A DNA stretch of 64,000 bases from Tenuifilaceae bacterium CYCD (GCA_036322835.1 AP027304.1:3844001-3908000), one strand, 5' to 3'. Positions 33,975-44,727 are shown, numbered from the stretch's first letter. Program-made: numbers and translations. The notes: generated by a model from the letters alone, not told the origin.

Positions 33975-36896
33975 ATGAGCCACACGTTCCTAAAATCCAT
34001 CCTGTCAACCTACCTTCTTATTGGGAGTTTATACTCCAATGGACTGAAAGCACAGGAATTTAGCGGAATACCAATTATCGAAAACTTTCCGAAAAGAGAG
34101 TACCAAGCTAGCACTCAGAATTGGAGCATTTGCCAAGGGAGCGAAGGCTATATGTACTTCGGGAATAATCAAGGGGTGCTTCAGTACACAGGTTATGACT
34201 GGCAACTCGTGGAGATGTCGAACTACTCAATTGTTCGCTGCGTAATATCGTGCGGTAAAGATTCTATTCTTGTAGGTGCCTTTAACGAACTTGGGCTATT
34301 AAATCACGACAATACCGGAAACCCTCAGTTTCACTCCTGGAACGATAGAATTCCTAAAGAATTCCAGAACTATGGAGAGATTTGGAGAATCCATAAATCG
34401 GGAGAGTTCATCTACTTTCAATCGTTTAAGTCCATTTTAGTTTTCAAAAACAACGAGTTTTACAGGGCAATTACCTCCGATAACGAGTACCGGTTCTCCT
34501 ATTTAATCGATGATGTTCTTTACATCTACGAAAGGAATAAAGGGTTACTGAAACTTCTAGGCGATAAAACAGAGCAAGTTGAAGGCGGCGATTTTTTTAA
34601 GGATAAGGAAATTTGGAGCCTATTCAAAATAAGCAATAACCAACTCCTTATTGGAACCCAGTACAATGGTTTTTTCACGTTGCAAAACGGAAAAGCCAAG
34701 CCATGGGAATCGGAGGCAAATCTCTTCATGCTAAAGCACACCCTCTTCAATGGCACAAAACTCAGCAGCAATCAATTCGCATTCGGCTCCGTATCCAATG
34801 GGCTAATCATTACCGACGACAAGGGAAAAATAAAACTTACGCTCAATAAGCAGAACGGATTACAGAACAATACCATCCTAAGTGCTTTTGTTGATAATTT
34901 GAATAATATATGGCTCGGTCTCGACAATGGCATTGATTACGTAAAAACTAACTCATCAATTTCCTTTGTTCGAAAAAATGGAGGTTTTGGAACAGGCTAC
35001 TGCTCTATTATCTATCACGATAATCTTTATGCCGGCACAAACCAAGGTTTATTCAAGCTAAACCTGAACAACCGTTCTAAACCTGCCCTAGAATCGAACG
35101 ATTTTACGTTTTTACCCAAAACGGCTGGCCAAGTTTGGGATTTAATCAGCCTAAACGGTAATCTCCTATGCGGACATAATGCAGGTTTATTCTTAATCCG
35201 CAACAATGAGGTTAAGCATATTTTCGATAATGCTGGAGTTTGGCATATTGCTCCAATACCCAACGAACCCAATCTGTATATAATGGGTACATACTACGGT
35301 TTTTATCTCCTAAAGGAGAGCGGTAATGATTTTGAGGTAATCTGTAAAATAAGTGGATTAGAAGAATCGGCCCGCAGATTCTTTTTCGACAGCAAAGGAT
35401 TTCTATGGATGAGCCATGGCTACAAGGCTATATACCAGCTGCAATTATCGCCCGATTATAAATCTTTCAAAACTATCATAGTGCACAATAGCACATCGGA
35501 TCTTCCGATGGATTACAATAACGATGCGGTGCTTTTTCGGAATAGAGTAATTGCAACCACTGAGAAAGGAATATACGGGTTCGATTATAGTAGCAACAAG
35601 TTTATTTATGATTCGAAATGGGATACACTCTTCAACGGAAATGCAAGTCATTTCACAAGAATAATCGAAAGTAACAGCAAAAAGATCTGGGCATTTAGAC
35701 GTGGATCAATGCAACTCCTCTCCTACTTAACCGATAAAATCTACGACCTCAACACTCGCTCATTCTTACTCATAAACAGCACACTTTCCGGGAGCTACGA
35801 GAACATCCTTGCTTTAAATAACGATCAATACCTTATAGGTACCGAGGACGGATTTGTTCTGTACAACGATAACGCAACAATGTCCGATACGGAGAAAATC
35901 CCCCTTTCAATAGCCTGGGTAGAAACCATTCGGAACGATAATCAACAAGACGTAAGCGAGAGAATTCCTCGCGTCAATGATAGTAAAAATAACTTTGGAG
36001 AAGTTCCTTTCCGGAAACGACATCTACGAATCACACTTTCCATGCCTTTCTTTTCAAGTCAGAATCTGGTAAAATTTAGGTACAGAATCAACGAAGAGCA
36101 TTGGAGTAAATGGTTGAGTGGAAATACGCTCGATTTAGCAGATCTTACAGATAATAAATACATAGTTGAGACAGAGTGCTCCATTGACGAAAAAGAGATA
36201 CTGGGAAAAACCAGTATGACATTTAAGATTATACCTCCAGTTCATAGAACATGGTATGCATACTTACTTTACCTGCTAATCATTTCAGGACTATCATACT
36301 CAGCATATCTTATCATCAAAACTAGGATCAACCACGAAAAACGTAAGGAATACCTTGCCCAAAAGAAAAAAATGATACGGCAAGAAATTAAGTTAAAACG
36401 GAAAGCCCAAGCTGCCGAAAACGAATTGAATGTTCTTAAAAACGAAAAATTACAGTCGGATATAATTTATAAGAGTAAGGAACTTGCCAACGTAACAATG
36501 GATATAATTCAGAAAAACATAGTACTTGGAGATATAAAAGAAACCTTACAGGAATTGGTTCGCGAACATCCATCGTTGCGCGATAGCAACAAAATAAATC
36601 ACTTAGTTCGTAAAATTAATAAGGGTATAGAGCAAAAGGACAAATGGGTGGTATTCGAAAAGAACTTCGACCAGGTTCACGAAAACTTTCTACATCGCTT
36701 AAAGGAAATGCATCCCGATTTAACATCTAAAGATATGCGCCTTGCGGCGTATTTACGCATGAACTTAGCCTCAAAAGAAATAGCTCCGCTAATGAATATC
36801 TCCGTTCGGAGTCTAGAGATTAGTCGGTATAGATTACGAAAAAAACTAAACATTGGCCGAGAACAAAACCTATACGACTACTTGATAAACATATAA
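33975..36896 (+). CDS. Membrane-bound propeller/Y_Y_Y regulator with LuxR-like HTH (glucan locus regulator)
   Basis: 973 residues. A signal peptide (1-26, ending LKAQ) is followed by a periplasmic two-component-regulator propeller (~30-650; blades such as NNIWLGLDNGIDYVK) and a Y_Y_Y domain (~670-750; FRYRINEEHWSKWL). One membrane helix at ~760-780 leads to a long coiled coil (~785-860) and a C-terminal HTH (LTSKDMRLAAYLRMNLASKE, then MNISVRSLEISRYRLRKKL). There is no kinase or receiver, so it is a one-component, membrane-spanning regulator. Its position directly before susC implies that it senses an oligosaccharide of the same locus, probably a beta-1,3-glucan fragment. Confidence 0.88.
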   Translation: MSHTFLKSILSTYLLIGSLYSNGLKAQEFSGIPIIENFPKREYQASTQNWSICQGSEGYMYFGNNQGVLQYTGYDWQLVEMSNYSIVRCVISCGKDSILVGAFNELGLLNHDNTGNPQFHSWNDRIPKEFQNYGEIWRIHKSGEFIYFQSFKSILVFKNNEFYRAITSDNEYRFSYLIDDVLYIYERNKGLLKLLGDKTEQVEGGDFFKDKEIWSLFKISNNQLLIGTQYNGFFTLQNGKAKPWESEANLFMLKHTLFNGTKLSSNQFAFGSVSNGLIITDDKGKIKLTLNKQNGLQNNTILSAFVDNLNNIWLGLDNGIDYVKTNSSISFVRKNGGFGTGYCSIIYHDNLYAGTNQGLFKLNLNNRSKPALESNDFTFLPKTAGQVWDLISLNGNLLCGHNAGLFLIRNNEVKHIFDNAGVWHIAPIPNEPNLYIMGTYYGFYLLKESGNDFEVICKISGLEESARRFFFDSKGFLWMSHGYKAIYQLQLSPDYKSFKTIIVHNSTSDLPMDYNNDAVLFRNRVIATTEKGIYGFDYSSNKFIYDSKWDTLFNGNASHFTRIIESNSKKIWAFRRGSMQLLSYLTDKIYDLNTRSFLLINSTLSGSYENILALNNDQYLIGTEDGFVLYNDNATMSDTEKIPLSIAWVETIRNDNQQDVSERIPRVNDSKNNFGEVPFRKRHLRITLSMPFFSSQNLVKFRYRINEEHWSKWLSGNTLDLADLTDNKYIVETECSIDEKEILGKTSMTFKIIPPVHRTWYAYLLYLLIISGLSYSAYLIIKTRINHEKRKEYLAQKKKMIRQEIKLKRKAQAAENELNVLKNEKLQSDIIYKSKELANVTMDIIQKNIVLGDIKETLQELVREHPSLRDSNKINHLVRKINKGIEQKDKWVVFEKNFDQVHENFLHRLKEMHPDLTSKDMRLAAYLRMNLASKEIAPLMNISVRSLEISRYRLRKKLNIGREQNLYDYLINI

Positions 36897-37361
36897 AAAC
36901 AATATCCTCAGGAATAAAGGCATAAGCCAACTCATATTCATTCGCTATACTACGCGAACAAATTACACCTTTAAACGTTAAACCAATAGTTAGTCTGGTT
37001 AGAAAATCACATTAGTGCATATGCATTAAATGTCACATACATATAATAATTGTCTCTATTTCATCAATACCTCATCGCTTTCATTTATTGAACTTCGAAT
37101 TAAGTTTTATCTAAAACAGTTTTTGTTAATTGGATTTGCCAATTTAAGTTGTCAATACAAGTTAATGTATAGTTCAAAACCTCTACATGATGAATATACT
37201 TAAACATTCAAAACGCTGTTTATGTGTAAATTAAATTATTTATGTTGCATTTTTGTTAAGGTGGAAAAACTCTTTTGTTGTAATTGTATATAGGTTAATT
37301 TTTGTTAATTCCACCCCCTCAAACAATACATTTGTGAAAGTTAACGCCAAAAAATAATTCT
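36897..37361 (+). promoter_or_regulatory. Control region of the glucan utilisation operon
   Basis: 465 bp without a gene. A predicted promoter has TTTG at 37301-37304 and TACATTTG at 37327-37334 (22-nt spacer). The 10-mer TTTTTGTTAA occurs three times, at 37120, 37250 and 37299, and GGTGGAA (37260-37266) is mirrored by TTCCACC (37309-37315). These flank the promoter and are candidate sites for the upstream regulator. Confidence 0.6.
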
Positions 37362-40300
37362 ATGATAAAACGTCTTCTTATAATCACTCTCCTTTTATGT
37401 TTGAATTCGATTTTTGTCTTTTCTCAAACAATTAATATAAAAGGGACAACACTCTCGGGCGATAATAACCAACCGCTGCCAGGAGTATCTATTTATATAA
37501 AAGGAACCACAACCGGAACTTCATCAAATGTAAATGGAGAATTCTCAATTGATGTAGCTAAAGGAAATACTCTTGTATTTTCATTTATAGGGTATGTTAC
37601 CCAAGAAATAACAATTGTAAATAACAAGCCATTAAATATCACGCTACAACCCAACAGTCAGGAAATAGACGAGGTGGTTGTGGTTGGTTACGGAACGGTA
37701 AAAAAGAGCGATTTAACAGGCTCTGTTGCAACTGTTACATCGGAAAAGATTCAACGGTCGCAAGCATCAGGCATCGACCAAGCAATCCAAGGGAAGGTTG
37801 CAGGTGTTTCGGTCACTGCAAATACTGGACAACCTGGAAGCAGCGTAACTGTAAGAATTAGAGGTGTTGGAACGGTAGGAAATAGTGATCCATTATACGT
37901 TGTAGATGGTGTTGCACTATCAAACATAAACTTCTTGAATCCTTCCGACATAAAATCGATGGAGATTTTAAAAGATGCTTCGGCAACAGCCATTTACGGA
38001 TCTAGAGGTGCAAATGGAGTTGTTATGATCACCACCAATGGTGGTAAAAATCGATCGAAAATGAACTCCACATTTAGTTACTATACTGGTATTCAAAACA
38101 AGTGGAAGACTCTTGATTTGATGAATAGAGAACAGTATGCAAAATTTAGAGGATACGACCCAAATGATGCTACATATTCTAGTTTTTCTGATTGGGTTTA
38201 TACCAAATTTGGATTAAGCACAAACCCATACATTCCTACCGATATCAACTATGAGAATTACGATACAAATTGGCAGGAGGTAGTATTTAACGACAATGCA
38301 CGTATTAACAACTACCATTTCACTACCGACGGTGGTAACGAAACCAGTACCTACTCCCTCAGTCTAGGCTACTTAGATCAGGACGGCATCGTCATCTCAT
38401 CAAACTATAAACGAATCACTTTTAGGGTAAATACATCTCATCAAATTAGCAAAATGATTAAGGTTGGTGAGAATTTATCATTTTATAATTCAAAAAACAG
38501 AGGGGTAGCCACTAATAACGAAAACTACTCTGTTCTTAATAGTGCCATTGCATTTGCCCCATGGGATCCTGTAAGGTATCCTGATGGACGAATAACCCCC
38601 TCAAGCACAACCAACCTTATTAACCCAATAAGTATGATAGAAAACCAGCACCCAAAGCAGGAATGGAATAGGGTAGTTGGTAATATATATGCTGATTTTA
38701 CCCCAATCAAAGGGTTAACATTTAAATCTGACTATGGAGTAGATATTTCCTATGGAAAGTTCAGAAACTTCAAACCTAAGTACTTTATTTCGACCAACGA
38801 TTACATGGAAAATAATTTCCTTGTATTTAGTGACGAAAAGTACTTTACATGGCAATGGGAAAACACTCTTACCTACAATAAAATATTTCAACAAAAGCAC
38901 GACTTAACCTTAATGGTAGGTACCACAGCCCAAGAAAGCCGTGGCGAATCCCTTGGTGCTTCGGGAACAAATATTCCAAACGAAAGCCCTAACCTTTGGT
39001 ATTTAAATAACACTACCAAAAATCCGACCGTAGGAAGTAGTGCATCAGAAAGTTCAATGCTTTCATACTTTGGTCGTGTGCAGTATTCCTATAGCAGCAA
39101 ATACTTATTTACATTTAATATTCGACGCGATGGCTCTTCTAGGTTTGGAAAGTCAAACCGCTGGGGAATATTCCCTTCATTTGCCTTAGGTTGGAATGTG
39201 CATAAAGAGGATTTCTTCTCACGTTTCAGTTCCGATATTAACTCTTTAAAGTTCCGTATAGGGTGGGGACGTATAGGAAATCAAGAAATTGGAAACTACG
39301 CTTTCACTCCCTCTATATTGGCAAGCAACACAGCATTTGTTGGCTATGTCTTTGGTAATCCTCAATCGCTAGTTACAGGAGGGGCTCCACTTACGATACC
39401 TAACGAGGATATAAAATGGGAAACTACTGAACAACTTAATATTGGAACAGATATTACCTTACTCGATAACAAATTGGCTATAACTATTGAGTATTACATT
39501 AAGGATACCAAGGATATGCTCGTGAATGTTCCTCTACCCGGTAACGTTGGGGTAATATTCTATCCAACTGCAAATGCTGGAAAAGTTAGAAATAGTGGCT
39601 TTGAATTTTCTGCAGATTATAAACAAAAAATTGGAGAATTTGATTTCTCACTAGGAGCAAACCTTGCAACCATTAAAAACGAAGTACTATCACTTGGAGG
39701 TGGCGAAGATATCTACGATGCCCCTTTCTTTGGAGAAAACCTTACCAGAACAAGGGTAGGCGATCCTATTGGTTCATTCTATGGTTATCAAATTGACGGA
39801 ATTTTTCAAGATAAGTACGATATTGAAGAATATACATACGGAGGAGAGCAAATTCAAAGCGATGCACAACCTGGTGATTATCGATTTGTAAACCAAAACA
39901 ATGACAGTGAGATTGATGATAAGGATAAGGTTAACCTTGGAAGTCCTATACCAACCCTAACCTATGGATTCAACGCTTCCTTTGCTTATAAAGGATTTGA
40001 TATTCAGATATTTTTCCAGGGAGTTTACGGAAATAAAATTTTCAACTGCAATAAATATTTCACCGAAGGAACTGGACAGTTTAACCTAGATACAAAAATG
40101 CTTAATGCATGGAGTGGCAAAGGAACGTCAAACACTTTAGCCAATCCTGAGGGTAGTGCTAATAATTTAAAAGCCTCTAGCAGATACATTGAAGATGGTG
40201 CTTACCTAAGGCTTAAAAACCTGCAAATAGGATATACTATTCCTAAACTATTGAGTGAAAGGGTTGGTTTATATGAAACTCGTATTTATATAGCCGCAAC

Positions 40301-40436
40301 AAACCTTTTAACCTTTACAAAGTATTCTGGATTCGATCCCGAAATTGGAATTACAAACGGATTAGATATGGGAGTTGACAGAGGAACATACCCCCAACCA
40401 AGAACCTTTACAATGGGTGTAACATTGAAATTTTAG
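37362..40436 (+). CDS. susC: SusC-family TonB-dependent outer-membrane transporter
   Basis: 1,024 residues. Signal peptide (1-21), then a carboxypeptidase-regulatory-like domain (~24-105, LPGVSIYIKGTTTGT), a plug with VVVGYGTVKKSDLTGSVA and the barrel ending VTLKF. The DPLYVVDGV motif and ATAIYGSRGANGVVMITT are typical of SusC. With its SusD lid it imports oligosaccharides using TonB energy. It is the first gene of the operon and ends 27 bp before susD. Substrate is inferred as laminarin-type glucan from the downstream GH16 and GH3 enzymes. Confidence 0.95.
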   Translation: MIKRLLIITLLLCLNSIFVFSQTINIKGTTLSGDNNQPLPGVSIYIKGTTTGTSSNVNGEFSIDVAKGNTLVFSFIGYVTQEITIVNNKPLNITLQPNSQEIDEVVVVGYGTVKKSDLTGSVATVTSEKIQRSQASGIDQAIQGKVAGVSVTANTGQPGSSVTVRIRGVGTVGNSDPLYVVDGVALSNINFLNPSDIKSMEILKDASATAIYGSRGANGVVMITTNGGKNRSKMNSTFSYYTGIQNKWKTLDLMNREQYAKFRGYDPNDATYSSFSDWVYTKFGLSTNPYIPTDINYENYDTNWQEVVFNDNARINNYHFTTDGGNETSTYSLSLGYLDQDGIVISSNYKRITFRVNTSHQISKMIKVGENLSFYNSKNRGVATNNENYSVLNSAIAFAPWDPVRYPDGRITPSSTTNLINPISMIENQHPKQEWNRVVGNIYADFTPIKGLTFKSDYGVDISYGKFRNFKPKYFISTNDYMENNFLVFSDEKYFTWQWENTLTYNKIFQQKHDLTLMVGTTAQESRGESLGASGTNIPNESPNLWYLNNTTKNPTVGSSASESSMLSYFGRVQYSYSSKYLFTFNIRRDGSSRFGKSNRWGIFPSFALGWNVHKEDFFSRFSSDINSLKFRIGWGRIGNQEIGNYAFTPSILASNTAFVGYVFGNPQSLVTGGAPLTIPNEDIKWETTEQLNIGTDITLLDNKLAITIEYYIKDTKDMLVNVPLPGNVGVIFYPTANAGKVRNSGFEFSADYKQKIGEFDFSLGANLATIKNEVLSLGGGEDIYDAPFFGENLTRTRVGDPIGSFYGYQIDGIFQDKYDIEEYTYGGEQIQSDAQPGDYRFVNQNNDSEIDDKDKVNLGSPIPTLTYGFNASFAYKGFDIQIFFQGVYGNKIFNCNKYFTEGTGQFNLDTKMLNAWSGKGTSNTLANPEGSANNLKASSRYIEDGAYLRLKNLQIGYTIPKLLSERVGLYETRIYIAATNLLTFTKYSGFDPEIGITNGLDMGVDRGTYPQPRTFTMGVTLKF

Positions 40437-40463
40437 TAATCACTCAAATAAAAAAGCAAAACA

Positions 40464-41972
40464 ATGAAGAAGATATACATATACATAGCTGCAGCACTAA
40501 TGAGTGTAGGTGCAATTACCTCATGTTCCGAGGATTTTCTCAATAAAGAGCCTCAAGTAGTGATAGTGGTAGAAAATTTCTACAAAACAGGAAACGATGC
40601 AATTCTTGCTGTAAACGCAGCATACACTCCACTTCAATGGGAGTTTAATAAAACCTATTTTAACGAGTGGTTTTATGGTGATATTGTTTCGGACGACGCA
40701 CTTAAAGGTGGAGATGGAATATACGATATGTCGAATATTTTCCAACTCGAGAATTTTAATGGAACAGCAAGCAATGAGTCGTTACTACAATTTTATAGAG
40801 CTCAGTACCAAGGCATTTACAGATGCAACTTGGCAATTACTAATATCCCAAACATTGCCCCTGACGATACAATGAATTTGAGCATTAAAAATAGGCTAAT
40901 TGCTGAAGCAAAAACATTAAGAGCCTATTACTATTTTAGACTTATCAGGATTTTTAATGAAGTTCCTAAAGTTACCAAAATTCCCACAAGTTCTGCGGAT
41001 TATTACCCTAGCCGTGCACCTCGCGACACAATCTACAAACTCATATACAGCGACTTATTGGAATCCATTCCAAATCTATGGTTAAAAAGTGAATATCCAT
41101 TAGCAGATTTAGGGCGTATAACAAAAGGTTCGGCACAAGCAATTCTTATGAAAGCATACCTGTATAACAACAAGTGGGAAGATGCGATGGCCTGGGGCGA
41201 TTCAATTATATCATCAGGAGAGTATGATTTAAACTCAATTTACGCTAACAATTTTAATTTGGAAGGTGAAAATGGAATTGAATCCGTGTTTGAGATTCAA
41301 TACATAGAAGAGCCCACCAGCGATTATGGACAAGGAAGTGGCTCCTCCCGAGGAACTTTTAACATAAAATTGCAAAGAACTCGTACAGGAAACCAAGGCT
41401 GGGGGTTTTGCCATCCAACGATTAACTTAATCAATGAGTATGAAGCGGGCGATCCACGTAAGGATGCGACCATTTCTTCACCAGATGGCGATGTATACCT
41501 AGGAAATGGTTACCATAATAAGAAGTATGCACTATCAGGTTACGTTCTTGCTCATGATTCCCGAGGCCCTCTTAATTATAAAGTAATAAGGTATTCTGAT
41601 GTTCTGCTTATGTATGCAGAGGCAGCCTGTGAACTAAATCAACTTGGACCAGCCAAATTACAACTTGAATACCTAAGAAGTACCAGAAGGCAAGGCAATG
41701 CGGGTATACTCCCAGAGTTCCCTTACGGAAGTTATACAGACGACCAAACTGGATTAAGAGCAGCCATTCGCCACGAACGAAGGGTTGAACTAGCTCTAGA
41801 GGGCCAACGATTCTTTGATTTAGTTCGTTGGGGTATTGCAGAGCGAGTTATGAATGCCTATAGGGATGGAGAATCCGAATTGGTAAAACAATACATCCAA
41901 CCTTTTGTGGCTGGTAAACATGAATACTTTCCCATCCCAGAAAGCGAAATTAATCTAAACCCAAATTTATAG
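40464..41972 (+). CDS. susD: SusD-family surface glycan-binding lipoprotein
   Basis: 502 residues. Lipoprotein signal ending GAITSC (Cys21), followed by FLNKEPQ, the usual SusD start. TPR helices form the core (AEAKTLRAYYYFRLIRIFNE), and the C-terminal IRHERRVELALEGQRFFDLVRWG is the family signature. It caps the SusC barrel and binds the glycan at the cell surface. Complete in length. Confidence 0.95.
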   Translation: MKKIYIYIAAALMSVGAITSCSEDFLNKEPQVVIVVENFYKTGNDAILAVNAAYTPLQWEFNKTYFNEWFYGDIVSDDALKGGDGIYDMSNIFQLENFNGTASNESLLQFYRAQYQGIYRCNLAITNIPNIAPDDTMNLSIKNRLIAEAKTLRAYYYFRLIRIFNEVPKVTKIPTSSADYYPSRAPRDTIYKLIYSDLLESIPNLWLKSEYPLADLGRITKGSAQAILMKAYLYNNKWEDAMAWGDSIISSGEYDLNSIYANNFNLEGENGIESVFEIQYIEEPTSDYGQGSGSSRGTFNIKLQRTRTGNQGWGFCHPTINLINEYEAGDPRKDATISSPDGDVYLGNGYHNKKYALSGYVLAHDSRGPLNYKVIRYSDVLLMYAEAACELNQLGPAKLQLEYLRSTRRQGNAGILPEFPYGSYTDDQTGLRAAIRHERRVELALEGQRFFDLVRWGIAERVMNAYRDGESELVKQYIQPFVAGKHEYFPIPESEINLNPNL

Positions 41973-42026
41973 TAAAATCTAAATATCTAAACATAACATT
42001 TATTCACTAACTCAAAAACAAACGCT

Positions 42027-43502
42027 ATGAAAAGAAGTTTTCTTTTAATGCTAACAGCAGTAATGGTAAGCGGTGTGTTTTTTTCCTGTAGCAAGGACGA
42101 CGATAATGATATCGTTGTAAAGTCACGCTTTACCGTTACCAATGACGATGTTGATGGTTTCAAGGTTAACATAACCAACGATTCCGAAAACGCAACTAGC
42201 TACGAATGGAATTTTGGCGATGGTAGCGCAGTTGGAACTCAAAGCGAGTCAACCTTCTCTTACTCCTATGCAGAAGCAGGAACCTACACAATTACTCTTA
42301 CTGCTAAGAATGGGAATGTTACCGATGTTTCAACAAAAGAGGTTGTTATATCAGGAATGACCTTTAAGCAGTTCCTATCGGGAACCGCTGCTGAAGGAAA
42401 AGTTTGGCACCTCGATTACGAAAAGTTAATCTCGATGTACAACCCAAGCAACACATCTGAATGGTGGTACGGATGGAATTCTCTTCCAACTGCTCAGCAA
42501 CGTAACACAGTTCGTCATCATGAGTACATTTTCAAACCCGATGGCTCTTTCGAATTTAAAACCAAAGGCTATACTGTACGTCCTGGCACCGATCTATTCT
42601 TTGGCGATGCTCCTGCTGCAGAAGGCTGGTCCGACGATATCAGCTGGACTAGCGGTGGTGGCAAAGATTGCAGCACATGGGGAAATAACACAAACCTAAC
42701 TTTCACAATAGGCACAGCATCTCACTATTCTCAATGCGATCAAAAAATTACTTTAACAGGACAAGGTGGACATATTGGCCCAATGGATACTGGTACCGAA
42801 ACCGTTGTTGGTGAACCTGCATCAGAAACTTTCTACGAAGTTCTAAAATATGCCGATGGTGGAACAGATCCTGACACCGTAATTCTTTACACACCTTGGG
42901 GTGGAAACGAAAATGGCGTTGGAACAACTCGTCCAGGTCTTGGCGTAATCACCCTTGTTTCGTACAAGAGCGATGATCAAATTCCCGCCGATGAGGTTGT
43001 TGTTGATAAGCCTTTATCAGTTTATGATATTTCTGAAACCTTTGAGGCTACTGGAACTATGACTTGGGTTGCTGACAATAGCCCTGCTGAGTTTGTAGAA
43101 GATTTTGCGAACCCTGTTTCTGGTGGAATTAATACATCGGCACATGTTGGTAAATACCAGCGTGGAACTATGGACTATGCTAACTTACAGTTCGAACTAG
43201 CTTACAGAATGAACCTTTCAACACGCAATGTATTCAAAATGAAAGTTTATATCGATGCTGCAGCAACTGTACCTACAGTTTCTATGAAACTTCAGGATAC
43301 AAAGCAGGGTGGCAACGCATGGCAAACTCAAACCGAGGTTAAACTTACAGACCAGACCAAAGGACAATGGATTGAGTTAACATTCGATTTTAGCGCTGTA
43401 AGTACTAATACCGCTTACGATAAAATAGTTGTTCAATTCGGCGATGAAGGAACAAACAAAGGCGACGGGCTATTCTATTTTGATGATCTAATTCTTCAAT
43501 AG
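42027..43502 (+). CDS. PKD-domain surface lipoprotein of the glucan locus (SGBP-type)
   Basis: 491 residues with a lipoprotein signal ending VFFSC (Cys21) and an Asp-rich stretch (KDDDNDI). Residues ~38-112 are a PKD domain (SYEWNFGDGSAVGT, EAGTYTITLTAKNG). A central region (~115-330) is Trp-rich (SEWWYGWNSL), and the C-terminal ~150 residues form a carbohydrate-binding-like beta-sandwich (MKVYIDAAATVPTVSMKLQD, FYFDDLIL). In the position after susD, such proteins are surface glycan-binding proteins. Binding of beta-1,3-glucan is inferred. Confidence 0.8.
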   Translation: MKRSFLLMLTAVMVSGVFFSCSKDDDNDIVVKSRFTVTNDDVDGFKVNITNDSENATSYEWNFGDGSAVGTQSESTFSYSYAEAGTYTITLTAKNGNVTDVSTKEVVISGMTFKQFLSGTAAEGKVWHLDYEKLISMYNPSNTSEWWYGWNSLPTAQQRNTVRHHEYIFKPDGSFEFKTKGYTVRPGTDLFFGDAPAAEGWSDDISWTSGGGKDCSTWGNNTNLTFTIGTASHYSQCDQKITLTGQGGHIGPMDTGTETVVGEPASETFYEVLKYADGGTDPDTVILYTPWGGNENGVGTTRPGLGVITLVSYKSDDQIPADEVVVDKPLSVYDISETFEATGTMTWVADNSPAEFVEDFANPVSGGINTSAHVGKYQRGTMDYANLQFELAYRMNLSTRNVFKMKVYIDAAATVPTVSMKLQDTKQGGNAWQTQTEVKLTDQTKGQWIELTFDFSAVSTNTAYDKIVVQFGDEGTNKGDGLFYFDDLILQ

Positions 43503-43534
43503 GTTTGGATTGTTAAAAGGTTAATTGATTTTAG

Positions 43535-43595
43535 AGAGGTTGCATCAAAAAGATTGGAAAATAGTGTTTTTAGATTTAGTTTTGATGCAACCTCT
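43535..43595 (+). terminator. Long-stem hairpin within the glucan operon
   Basis: AGAGGTTGCATCAAAA and TTTTGATGCAACCTCT form a perfect 16-bp stem with a 29-nt loop, after the PKD lipoprotein gene. There is no T-run, so it probably lowers, rather than stops, transcription of the enzyme genes downstream. Confidence 0.6.
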
Positions 43596-43671
43596 TATAA
43601 TGAAATCGAGAATTGAATAAGCAAAATTTGAGTTTATAAGAATAAAAGTTACCCATTTGTCTTTCGTAAAA

Positions 43672-44727
43672 ATGAAAAAAATTAGCATACTGACCATTCT
43701 AATAATCATCTGTACCTCTACATGGGGACAGGTTGGCCAACTATTATGGTCGGATGAGTTTGATGCAGACACGCTTAACACCGATAATTGGAATTACGAT
43801 ATCGGCAATGGTTCATCAGGCTGGGGAAATAATGAGCTGGAATATTATACATCCCGACCCGAGAATATCAAAGTAGAGAACGGAAAACTTATTATCACCG
43901 CCCGGTACGAAAGTTATAATGGGTACAACTACACCTCTGCAAGAATTCACACAAAACACAAGGCTTACTTTGGATATGGTCGTATTGAGATGAGCGCCAA
44001 ACTACCGAAAGGCAGAGGGACATGGCCCGCATTTTGGATGCTACCCGAGTATGTTGTGTACGGATCCAACTACTGGCCCGATAACGGAGAGATTGATATT
44101 ATGGAGTATGTTGGATATCAACCCAGTCTCGTTTTTGGTTCTGTGCACACTAATCAGAATCATGGAAGCAATAGTGTCACAAACAAAATCACATACTACG
44201 GTGTTGAAAACGACTTTCACACTTACGCCATTGAATGGACCTACGACACCATTAGATACTATGTTGACACTTACCTTTATGGCACCTATAAACGCTTAGG
44301 ACGCGACTGGCACTACTGGCCGTTTGATCAAAACTTTTTTATCCTACTAAATTTCGCAGTTGGTGGAAACTGGGGTGGCGCACAGGGTGTAGACAATACT
44401 ATCTTTCCACAAACCTATGAAATTGATTATGTCCGTGTATACGACCTAGGCTACCACGTTAGTGTTTCTTCCAGCAATCTCAACAATGCAGACATATCAA
44501 TATACCCCAATCCAACCAGCAGTTTTGTCGATGTTAAACTCACGGAGAATTCAAGCGGAATATTTCAAATATCAGTCTACGATATTCAGGGAAGGATGGT
44601 AATTCCTCCCAGTAAATATCAAGGAACTGGTTGTACTTTAAATCTAAGTAAGCTCAACGCTGGAATCTACTTCTTAAAAGTAATCAACAATAGCAATACG
44701 GGTACTTATAAAATACTTAAGAACTAG
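43672..44727 (+). CDS. Secreted GH16 endo-beta-1,3-glucanase (laminarinase) with T9SS tail
   Basis: 351 residues from the ATG at 43672; an in-frame TTG at 43657 is less likely. Signal peptide ends STWGQ. The GH16 domain (~25-265) has the catalytic GEIDIMEYVG (nucleophile Glu140, Asp142, acid/base Glu145 from this Met) with the inserted Met that marks laminarinase-type GH16. The C-terminus (ISIYPNPTSSFVDVKL to YKILKN) is a type A T9SS sorting domain. It should cut laminarin outside the cell. Follows the operon hairpin. Confidence 0.92.
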   Translation: MKKISILTILIIICTSTWGQVGQLLWSDEFDADTLNTDNWNYDIGNGSSGWGNNELEYYTSRPENIKVENGKLIITARYESYNGYNYTSARIHTKHKAYFGYGRIEMSAKLPKGRGTWPAFWMLPEYVVYGSNYWPDNGEIDIMEYVGYQPSLVFGSVHTNQNHGSNSVTNKITYYGVENDFHTYAIEWTYDTIRYYVDTYLYGTYKRLGRDWHYWPFDQNFFILLNFAVGGNWGGAQGVDNTIFPQTYEIDYVRVYDLGYHVSVSSSNLNNADISIYPNPTSSFVDVKLTENSSGIFQISVYDIQGRMVIPPSKYQGTGCTLNLSKLNAGIYFLKVINNSNTGTYKILKN

